64,000 nt of DNA from positions 164,237-228,236 of the forward strand of contig FREU01000005.1 in the NCBI GenBank assembly GCA_900143615.1, written 5' to 3'. This document shows positions 45,509-52,548 of the stretch, piece after piece. The stretch is from Rhodobacteraceae bacterium Alg231-30 (lineage in GTDB: Bacteria > Pseudomonadota > Alphaproteobacteria > Rhodobacterales > Rhodobacteraceae). Made by a program: the position numbers and the translations under genes. Within the stretch, counting starts at the first letter, position 1. Each line of letters opens with the position of its first letter. Below the pieces are notes generated by a model. It did no database searches, was not told the origin of the DNA, and worked only from the letters and a program-made list of their open reading frames with translations.

Positions 45509-45772
45509 TCAGGACATGCCGAGCGCTTCTTTGTACATCTCTAGAACCGCTTCTTCTTCTGCGATGTCATTTTTATCACGCTTGCGCAACGCAATCAGCT
45601 TACGCATGACTTTGGTGTCGTAGCCACGCCCCTTGGCTTCGGCCAAGACCTCTTTCTGCTGGTCGGCTAGGTCTTTTCTCTCCATCTCAAGGCGTTCCAT
45701 ACGCTCAATGAATTGACGAAGTTCATTGGCGGTCACGCGATAGCTTGAGTCGGTTGATGCAGCTTCGTCCAT
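45509..45772 (-). CDS. gapR: Nucleoid-associated protein GapR (DUF2312)
   Basis: An 87-residue, almost wholly helical protein: ELRQFIERMERLEMERKDLA, then DQQKEVLAEAKGRGYDTKVM and RKLIALRKRD, the DUF2312/GapR signature. In Caulobacter, GapR encircles overtwisted AT-rich DNA ahead of replication and transcription machinery and is essential. Length is normal. Confidence 0.95.
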   Translation of the reverse strand: MDEAASTDSSYRVTANELRQFIERMERLEMERKDLADQQKEVLAEAKGRGYDTKVMRKLIALRKRDKNDIAEEEAVLEMYKEALGMS

Positions 45773-45946
45773 GGGGGCTCCTGGCGGGTTTTGGGTTTTA
45801 TCGAGGCCGCAACCTATAGCCGGCTTGCGTTTGCTGCAAGCACCCTTACGTTCCTTCGCCGAAAAACTCTGCTTGTTATCAGTGACCCTTGCACCAGCAT
45901 CTTGGATCAGCTACGCCGTGGCGGACTTTCTAGCCGAGGAAAAAGA

Positions 45947-46162
45947 ATGCAGTGGTTGATGTGGGCAGGTGCTGCCGTTTCCGTTATCGGCCTTCTTGGC
46001 CTGATCTTTTCCATCGTCAAAGTAAGCAAAGCACGACGTGCGGGCTTGTCAGATGAGGAGCTCAGAGCCGCCGTGCAAAAGGTTATCCCGCTTAATCTGG
46101 GATCTCTGTTTCTTTCTGTCATGGGCCTCATGATGGTTATTGTAGGTATCTCGTTTAGCTAA
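45947..46162 (+). CDS. Small two-helix membrane protein
   Basis: A 71-residue protein from ATG 45947. Two membrane helices (about residues 3-22 and 48-68) flank a basic loop with KARRAGLSDEELRAAVQKV. Longer in-frame starts exist upstream but give a sequence unlike a signal. It is a conserved-looking hypothetical between gapR and the beta-oxidation gene; function unknown. Confidence 0.7.
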   Translation: MQWLMWAGAAVSVIGLLGLIFSIVKVSKARRAGLSDEELRAAVQKVIPLNLGSLFLSVMGLMMVIVGISFS

Positions 46163-46196
46163 CAAAATTAGGCCAAAACGATAACTGCACGACTGA

Positions 46197-48260
46197 TCAA
46201 ACCGCTTCGAAGGTTTTACCGTTTTTTATTAACTCATCAATGAGCGGGTCCGGCTTCCAAAAGCCGCCCTCCCCCTGATCCAAATCCCGCAATACTTTAC
46301 GCAAGTTCAGCAACCCGTACTGCCCTGCCGAGATCATCGGTCCACCTGTGCTTCGTGCAACTCCAAATCCATGAACCATCAAAAGATCGATATCTGAGGC
46401 ACGTACAACTGCACGTGTTCGTATTAGCCTAGCGCCCGCATTGGCCATACCCGCCAAGCACCTGAGTTGAATGTCCGCCTCCGAAAACGTGCTTAATGGC
46501 AATCCCCCCTTCTTACGGGCAATCTCGATGAGCGGGGTCAGTCCCTCAATATCACCTTGATCACGTTGCCCTCTGTCCGAAGTTTGATACCATCCGCGTC
46601 CGGAACGACGCCCTGACCGACCATTGGCGATCAGCTCTCGCCCCACAAACCCTTCGCCCAATTTCACGAGATCTGAATTGAAACCGGCAATATCTGCTTT
46701 GAGGAAAGGCCCGGAAGAAAAACCCCATCTCCGCATAGCACGATCAACTTGATAGGGGTCGGCCCCGCGCAACACCAAATCATCCGCTGCCTTTAAACAG
46801 GCAGACATAACACGCAACCCAATACCACAAGACCGGCGCCCTGACCGAACCGGAAACCTGTTGAGGTGGCGCAAGACCTGCAACACCGAAGAAATCGCAT
46901 CAGCGCTTGTTTTGCCTGACATCGCAATTTCAACAACCCCAAACGGTTGGGTCGCCGCATGAAAACATACCCCCAAAACATCTTCTGGGCATCCAGTTTG
47001 CTTCGCCAATTCGGCAACATCAACCATTGCCGATTGCGATAGTAAGATGGCTCCATCCTTGGCCACACCGTCCAGTTGTGAAAAAACGCTAACCTTATGC
47101 GCTAACTCGCTTCCCACCGCCTCGATGATCAAGTCAGACTCGGCCAATGCGACCAGATCGGGCTTGACTTTAAGCATCGCCTCAATGGCATCGCGTTTTA
47201 GTACCGACAGGCGACCGACTTCGGCTGCGCGATCCAACATGACTTGAATGCGTCGCAGCCCCTTTTCCATAGAGGGTTTATCCCGCTCAACTAAGACCAC
47301 CTCATATCCAGAGATCAGACAGGCAAAAACAATACTGGCCCCCGACCGTCCCGCGCCAATCACACCAATTTGGCGAATTTCACGGGCTTTACCCTGTCCG
47401 CTGCGTAAGGCGCTGGCGGCCCGCTGCTCGGCAAGCTGTATATATCTAAGCGAATGGGACACATCGGACTGAACGAGACGCTGGCGACATTCACGCTCAA
47501 ATGTCAGACCGAGCTCGAATGGCAATAAGGCCGACGCTTCAACACACCTCAAGATCTCCAAAGCAATGGGATTTGGCCGTTTGGACAGATCCGTTTCACC
47601 TCGTAAAATGTCCGCCTGAAACTGTGCCATGTCGACAAATCCGGACTGATTGTCTGACGGTTTTACAAGGGCTTTACCGGCTTCTAAAACCGACCGCACA
47701 AACGCCACCGCAGAAGTCCGGACATCGTCTTGTACAACTTGGTCAAAAACCTCGGACACGGCTTTGTGCGTGACCGGGATTGGCTTTGCGCCCCATAAAA
47801 GCAATAAACTGTTCGCCGCCCCGACAAGGCGAGGCAACAACTGCGTGCCTCCGCATCCTGGCGTCAATCCCAAACCAATATCAGGAAGCCCTACCCGTGC
47901 GGTGCCTTCGACTATTCGGAAATGGCAGGCCAGTGCGAGTTCAAAGCCACTGCCCAATGCAACACCGCGAATTGCAGCGACAACAGGCTTAGCTGCACTT
48001 TCAATCAATGCACAAATTGCGCTGACCTCGCGGTCATGCGCAATAATGTCAGTCTCATAGGAGGCGAGCCCAGAGCTAAAGGCCGTCCCCGCGCCGAGCA
48101 GCACCACAGCATCAACGCGCTCATTGTTCAAAGCGTCATTGAGTTTTTCAAACAAACCCTTGCGCAATTCTGATGTCAGCGCATTTCCCTGAGGTCCCAG
48201 AAACGTCAATATTGCGACGCCCTGCTCTACTTCCAACCAAACGGATACCGATTTGCTCAT
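46197..48260 (-). CDS. Two-domain enoyl-CoA hydratase / 3-hydroxyacyl-CoA dehydrogenase (FadJ-like)
   Basis: A 687-residue protein with a crotonase domain (about 1-190) then NAD-binding (IGVIGAGRSGASIVFACL, about 295) and C-terminal hydroxyacyl dehydrogenase domains. In the hydratase the first catalytic glutamate is kept (LGSGFELALA) but the second position reads GLPDIGLG, with Asp where FadB has Glu. The dehydrogenase histidine is in GVCFHAATQ. It should act in fatty-acid beta-oxidation, though the Asp change and unusual HAATQ segment suggest a divergent substrate or weakened hydratase. No thiolase is adjacent. Confidence 0.9.
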   Translation of the reverse strand: MSKSVSVWLEVEQGVAILTFLGPQGNALTSELRKGLFEKLNDALNNERVDAVVLLGAGTAFSSGLASYETDIIAHDREVSAICALIESAAKPVVAAIRGVALGSGFELALACHFRIVEGTARVGLPDIGLGLTPGCGGTQLLPRLVGAANSLLLLWGAKPIPVTHKAVSEVFDQVVQDDVRTSAVAFVRSVLEAGKALVKPSDNQSGFVDMAQFQADILRGETDLSKRPNPIALEILRCVEASALLPFELGLTFERECRQRLVQSDVSHSLRYIQLAEQRAASALRSGQGKAREIRQIGVIGAGRSGASIVFACLISGYEVVLVERDKPSMEKGLRRIQVMLDRAAEVGRLSVLKRDAIEAMLKVKPDLVALAESDLIIEAVGSELAHKVSVFSQLDGVAKDGAILLSQSAMVDVAELAKQTGCPEDVLGVCFHAATQPFGVVEIAMSGKTSADAISSVLQVLRHLNRFPVRSGRRSCGIGLRVMSACLKAADDLVLRGADPYQVDRAMRRWGFSSGPFLKADIAGFNSDLVKLGEGFVGRELIANGRSGRRSGRGWYQTSDRGQRDQGDIEGLTPLIEIARKKGGLPLSTFSEADIQLRCLAGMANAGARLIRTRAVVRASDIDLLMVHGFGVARSTGGPMISAGQYGLLNLRKVLRDLDQGEGGFWKPDPLIDELIKNGKTFEAV

Positions 48261-48411
48261 ACCTGCCCTGCGTTTTTGATCTTAAGCAACACTAACAAAA
48301 CTCTACTTGTGTTCACTTTCAGATCAAGACCTCAAAGCTTTCAAAGACTTATTTGAGCTCCCAACACCCACCACGGCGTCTTTTGTGTCAACAGCAGACC
48401 TACACGACCAC

Positions 48412-48633
48412 TCACACAGGCATATTGTCAAACCCGTCCTCAACTTCTTCTTCAGTCAAATCGTGATCAAGTTGAGATAGTCCAGCTGGAACCATACCAC
48501 CGCCGCTCCGAATTTTCAGCAAAGTGGTGTGAAGCTGTTCATGCAGTTCTTCGCGCACACTTTCATCACAACTTTTCAAGCGCACACTCAAAAGTTCAGC
48601 TTTTTCTATCAATGCATTTACCTGATTTGCCAT
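48412..48633 (-). CDS. Small acidic hypothetical protein
   Basis: A 73-residue helical protein starting MANQVNALIEKAELLSVRL and ending in an acidic tail (LTEEEVEDGFDNMPV). A GGAGGAAAG ribosome site precedes ATG 48633. It follows the DksA-like gene by 28 bases on the same strand, so the two are probably one transcript. No family recognised. Confidence 0.65.
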   Translation of the reverse strand: MANQVNALIEKAELLSVRLKSCDESVREELHEQLHTTLLKIRSGGGMVPAGLSQLDHDLTEEEVEDGFDNMPV

Positions 48634-48661
48634 AATACTCTTTCCTCCTTACCAGAAACTA

Positions 48662-48988
48662 CTAAGCCTTGCGTGCAGCACAGGCCTGACAAAACGGTGT
48701 ATCCGGCAGCACTTGCAAACGTTCTGCTGCCACAGCGTCACCGCAAACCACACAATCGCCGTAGGTCTTTTCGCGAATACGTGCCAATGCAGCCCGAATA
48801 CGCGCAACTTCCTGTTGGCTGTTCGCGCCTAAGCTTTCAAGAACCTCATCGCCCTCCCGTTCGACTGCCAACTCCTCCCAATCGCGAGAATGTGGCGCGT
48901 CCAGCTCTGCCTCAATGTCGTGCATCCGACGGTCCAACTCAGCCAGGCGCCCGAGAAGACGCTTTTTTTCTAAAACAAAATCTTTCAT
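48662..48988 (-). CDS. TraR/DksA family C4 zinc-finger protein
   Basis: A 108-residue protein: a helical N-terminal coil, a central EREGDEVLESLG segment, and a C4 zinc finger CVVCGD...CQACAARKA (about residues 80-105). DksA-like proteins bind RNA polymerase through the secondary channel, but the coil tip residues of true DksA are not evident. ATG 48988 with GGAGGGTC upstream is preferred over a start 21 codons earlier. It lies divergent from the sulfur operon. Confidence 0.85.
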   Translation of the reverse strand: MKDFVLEKKRLLGRLAELDRRMHDIEAELDAPHSRDWEELAVEREGDEVLESLGANSQQEVARIRAALARIREKTYGDCVVCGDAVAAERLQVLPDTPFCQACAARKA

Positions 48989-49085
48989 TTTGACCCTCCT
49001 CCACCAAGAAGTGTGCCATATTCCCTCCTTAACGGCCTTGACGCACGTCAATCTTGAACTTGTTAAGTCGCAACGCTTGAAACAT

Positions 49086-49107
49086 ATTCAATAAGTGATA
49101 TATGAAT
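49086..49107. promoter_or_regulatory. Candidate operator of the sulfur operon
   Basis: The inverted repeat ATTCA-N12-TGAAT lies 20 bases before the Blh-like gene start in an AT-rich promoter region. It resembles the ATTC...GAAT half-sites reported for BigR/SqrR persulfide-sensing repressors, but the spacing differs. No such repressor gene is adjacent. Confidence 0.4.
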
Positions 49108-49127
49108 TACACAACGGAGGAATCATG

Positions 49128-49991
49128 ATGAAACCAGACGTCAAAGCCTTCTTCGATAAGGCAACCAATACGATATCATTTGTGGTCAAAGACCCCACCG
49201 GATTATCCTGCGCGATCATTGATAGCGTACTTGACTTTGATTATTCATCTGGTCGCACCGACACCAAGTCCGCGGATGAGGTCATTCAATACGTTAAAGA
49301 CAATGGCCTAAAAGTCGAATGGCTTCTTGAGAGCCACGTGCATGCAGATCACCTTTCGGCTGCGCCCTACATTCAAGAAGAGCTGGGCGGCAAAATCGGG
49401 ATTGGTCAAAACATCACCCTTGTGCAGGACACTTTTGGAAAAATCTTCAACGAAGGTACGCAATTCCAACGCGATGGCTCACAATTTGACCAACTCTTTC
49501 TCGAAGGCGACAGTTTTATGATCGGTCAGTTGCGCGGTGATGTCATGCACACACCCGGCCACACTCCGGCGTGCCTTACCTATGTGATTGGCGATGCTGC
49601 ATTTGTGGGTGACACCCTGTTTATGCCGGATTTCGGAACAGCGCGTTGCGACTTTCCTGGCGGGTCCTCAGAGACGTTGTTCAATTCCATCCAGAGAATT
49701 CTTTCCCTACCGGATGAAACCCGCATTTTTGTCGGACACGACTACAAGGCGCCGGGCCGGGATGAATACGCGTGGGAAACAACAGTGGCGGAACAAAAGG
49801 CACGCAACGTGCATATAGGCGGCGAAGCGTCCAAAGAGGCATTTGTGAAGATGCGTGATGGCCGAGATTCAACGCTGGCGATGCCCAAACTTATTATCCC
49901 ATCGCTTCAAGTTAATATGAGGGCGGGCCAAATGCCGGAACCTGATGAAGACGGCGACGTCTTCCTTAAGGTACCCGTAAACAAGCTCTGA
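49128..49991 (+). CDS. blh: MBL-fold hydrolase, Blh/persulfide dioxygenase-like
   Basis: A 287-residue metallo-beta-lactamase-fold protein. The metal motif is SHVHADHLS, followed by HTPGHTPACL, FVGDTLF and a final GHDYKAPG. This is the Blh/ETHE1-like pattern; ETHE1 oxidises glutathione persulfide to sulfite. The GGAGG site is seven bases before ATG 49128; ATG 49125 is an alternative. The downstream genes (two YeeE/YedE halves and a TIGR01244 protein) form the well-known bigR-blh type sulfide detoxification set, minus bigR. Confidence 0.88.
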   Translation: MKPDVKAFFDKATNTISFVVKDPTGLSCAIIDSVLDFDYSSGRTDTKSADEVIQYVKDNGLKVEWLLESHVHADHLSAAPYIQEELGGKIGIGQNITLVQDTFGKIFNEGTQFQRDGSQFDQLFLEGDSFMIGQLRGDVMHTPGHTPACLTYVIGDAAFVGDTLFMPDFGTARCDFPGGSSETLFNSIQRILSLPDETRIFVGHDYKAPGRDEYAWETTVAEQKARNVHIGGEASKEAFVKMRDGRDSTLAMPKLIIPSLQVNMRAGQMPEPDEDGDVFLKVPVNKL

Positions 49992-50028
49992 GGCATGCTC
50001 CTTCAACCGACTTTCAAAAGGACTGAAT

Positions 50029-50466
50029 ATGTTGAATGCAATTCCCACTGACTGGTTGTGGGGGCTCGGAGGCGGGCTCTTGATTGGACTTGGTGGTGCT
50101 GTATTCCTGCTCGGAAACGGGCGTGTGATGGGGGCCAGCGGCATCATTGGCGGACTGGTTGACGGCACTGGTTGGGGATCATGGGCAGAACGGGCAGTGT
50201 TTTTGCTTGGCGTTGTGCTCTTACCAATCGTGCTAACTCCGGCAGTTGGTCCGGTGGCAACTCATGCAACGGAAAACGTGGTTCTCCTTGTGGCAGCGGG
50301 CTTGCTGGTCGGTATTGGCACACGCCTCGCCAACGGCTGCACCTCAGGTCACGGCGTCTGCGGCATCTCCCGGCTATCCATACGTGGTATTGTCGCAACC
50401 GTTTTCTACATCATGGCAGGAGGGCTCACAGTCCTGATATTCCGCCAAATACTGGGGATCATCTGA
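50029..50466 (+). CDS. YeeE/YedE family membrane protein, first half
   Basis: A 145-residue membrane protein with about four helices. It has the conserved cysteine motif NGCTSGHGVCGISR. Full-length YeeE relatives import thiosulfate; here the family is made of two half-length proteins encoded in tandem. Its TGA shares a base with the ATG of the second half, so they are coupled and probably form one heteromer. Confidence 0.92.
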   Translation: MLNAIPTDWLWGLGGGLLIGLGGAVFLLGNGRVMGASGIIGGLVDGTGWGSWAERAVFLLGVVLLPIVLTPAVGPVATHATENVVLLVAAGLLVGIGTRLANGCTSGHGVCGISRLSIRGIVATVFYIMAGGLTVLIFRQILGII

Positions 50467-50900
50467 TGCAGCGGCTCGTGTTTTCATTTATCGCAGGCGG
50501 TCTGTTTGGAGCAGGCCTGTTTCTTTCTGGCATGACCGACACCACCAAAGTGCAAGGTTGGCTTGATGTGTTCGGAAATTGGGATCCAACCTTGGCATTT
50601 GTGATGGGGGGAGCGATCCTTCCGATGGCCGCGGCTTGGACCTTCACGCGAGGTCGTAAACCACTGGTTGGGGGCGATTTCCCAACGCCACCCGAACCAA
50701 GACTTGGTCGCAACCTTGTTGTGGGGTCTTTGATGTTTGGCATCGGCTGGGGACTGGTCGGACTGTGTCCAGGACCGGCAATTGCCTCGCTAAGCTATGG
50801 TGGCTGGCCACATTGGGTTTTCTTGAGCGCGATGCTCGCCGGCTTCGCATTTGCCCCCAAGATACGCTCACAGCTAGACACAGCGCTGCCCGCCGAGTAA
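50466..50900 (+). CDS. YeeE/YedE family membrane protein, second half
   Basis: A 144-residue membrane protein, the partner of the preceding gene, with SGMTDTTKVQGWLDVFG and the second cysteine-bearing motif GLVGLCPGPAIASLSYGG. ATG 50466 overlaps the previous stop by one base, which decides the start over longer in-frame options. Confidence 0.92.
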   Translation: MQRLVFSFIAGGLFGAGLFLSGMTDTTKVQGWLDVFGNWDPTLAFVMGGAILPMAAAWTFTRGRKPLVGGDFPTPPEPRLGRNLVVGSLMFGIGWGLVGLCPGPAIASLSYGGWPHWVFLSAMLAGFAFAPKIRSQLDTALPAE

Positions 50901-50909
50901 TCACGCATT

Positions 50910-51338
50910 ATGGATATTCGTCAAATCACACCCCGCTATTACGTCGCTCCACAAATAGAAGCGTCCGACATGCAATTCCTTGCTGAAGCGGGGTTCACGC
51001 ACGTGATTGACAACCGCCCAGACAGCGAAGTTGGCCCAGAGCACCAGTCAGGCGCGATGCAGACCGCCGCCGACGAAGCCGGCTTGGAATTTGTGATCAA
51101 CCCATTGACAATGGAGACAATGTCAAAAGAACGCCAAATCATCCAACGCGAACAACTTGATAGCACAGCAAGCAAGGTTTTGGCCTATTGCCGCTCAGGA
51201 ACTCGTTCAACAATTTGTTGGGCATTGGCACATGCTGGCGATCTGCCCGCGGAAGACATTCTTGAAGCCGCAGCACAGGCTGGATACGATTTAAGTGGTC
51301 TTGCACCACACCTAAAAACGCGAGGGGAAGAGGGTTAA
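50910..51338 (+). CDS. TIGR01244 family sulfur transferase / DUF442 phosphatase-like protein
   Basis: A 142-residue protein with a dual-specificity phosphatase fold. The catalytic loop YCRSGTRSTICW is a C-x5-R type, and the opening ITPRYYVAPQI and FTHVIDNRPDSE segments fit TIGR01244. In other bacteria the domain is fused to Blh; here it is separate and last in the four-gene sulfur unit, nine bases after the YeeE half. Confidence 0.92.
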   Translation: MDIRQITPRYYVAPQIEASDMQFLAEAGFTHVIDNRPDSEVGPEHQSGAMQTAADEAGLEFVINPLTMETMSKERQIIQREQLDSTASKVLAYCRSGTRSTICWALAHAGDLPAEDILEAAAQAGYDLSGLAPHLKTRGEEG

Positions 51339-51339
51339 C

Positions 51340-52473
51340 TCAAACCCCCGTTCCCGCCAAAGGTGTTTCAGCCAGAGCCATCGGATCGCCAACGTCTCCG
51401 GCTCCGATATCTAACAGATCATCCAAGTCGAGATCGTCCAAATTTTCTTCCAAAGGGTCTATCGACACGACTGGCTCTTCAATTGGAGGCAGAACTGCAT
51501 CAAGAGCTGTTTCTGCCGCCAAGAGTTCTTCCAACGCTTCTTCGGGGGCCTGGCTCGCATTCTCAGCGATAAACTCATTTTCCGCCCCCTGCAGCGGTGT
51601 TGAAGCAATCCCGCGCAATCTCACTGCGCGCATTCCGTTGATTTGCCCAAATTGAACGCGCGCAACTTCCTCGCGGCCTGTGGTCTCTAAGACTGTGTCT
51701 TTCAACACTTTCTCCGGAAAAGTCAGGGACTGGCCTACGGCCAATGATTGCAGCTTTGTAATCGGCATTTTGAGACGAACCAACACGGCGTCCAGCTCTG
51801 TCGAAGCCTGCAAAACCCCATGCTGAAACTCTACTGACGCTGGCTGGTTGGGCTCACCTTCGGCCTCATGCTCCTCGATTGGCATGTGATCGGGAAACCC
51901 AAGTTGTAATCGGCCCACCTTGGCACCGCCTTCTAAGGCGATTTCTAACTCGAAGAAATAGAACTCATGTGAAGTCAGGGCAAGCGCAAGCGTGCGCGGA
52001 CCTGCGGTCATCGCTCCGAACTCATAGGCCTGTAGCCACTTTGGCGCTTGCTCTTCCTCTAACAGATTGCGAAAACACACAATTGCATCATCAATCAATG
52101 GCGCAATGAGGGCCGCATCTACGCGCGTTGGCTCCCGCCCTTCTGAAGGCATTGGGAAAACGCGCCCAAGCGTTTGATGCTCAACAAATCCAGCAAGCAA
52201 CTGGATATCGACACTTAACGCTCCAGGTTCGCCATCCGCGCCCTCAAGAATAGCCATCAGAGAACTAGGATTGAGATATTCCGCCAGTTCTTCGTGCAAA
52301 AGCTTGCGCTGTGCGACCGAACGCACCTCAAGCCCAATGCCAAAATCTTTTTCAGCAGCGCGCGCCAAGGCAAGCCGTAACGCTTTGGACGGCGACATGC
52401 TACGAGCCTGCTGCTCTGTTTTTGCGACGGATGTTTTCCGTCTTAAAATCGATTTCTTCGGACTTTCAGCCAT
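51340..52473 (-). CDS. FliM/FliN-like flagellar motor switch protein, divergent
   Basis: A 377-residue protein. The middle region (about 25-200) resembles the FliM core, and a SpoA-type C-domain is at about 225-290 (VRLKMPITKLQSLAVGQSL then a TFPEKVL segment). It lacks the N-terminal EIDALL CheY-binding peptide of FliM. A long acidic tail ends with repeated Asp-Leu (LDDLDLDDLLDIG), which could be a moved docking peptide. No other flagellar gene is nearby. Confidence 0.72.
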   Translation of the reverse strand: MAESPKKSILRRKTSVAKTEQQARSMSPSKALRLALARAAEKDFGIGLEVRSVAQRKLLHEELAEYLNPSSLMAILEGADGEPGALSVDIQLLAGFVEHQTLGRVFPMPSEGREPTRVDAALIAPLIDDAIVCFRNLLEEEQAPKWLQAYEFGAMTAGPRTLALALTSHEFYFFELEIALEGGAKVGRLQLGFPDHMPIEEHEAEGEPNQPASVEFQHGVLQASTELDAVLVRLKMPITKLQSLAVGQSLTFPEKVLKDTVLETTGREEVARVQFGQINGMRAVRLRGIASTPLQGAENEFIAENASQAPEEALEELLAAETALDAVLPPIEEPVVSIDPLEENLDDLDLDDLLDIGAGDVGDPMALAETPLAGTGV

Positions 52474-52548
52474 GTTCCCGCAGTTCTTGGTTGGGATTTG
52501 ACCCTCACAATAGGTCAGATTAGGTTACCAGAGACTTTATGATGGCCT

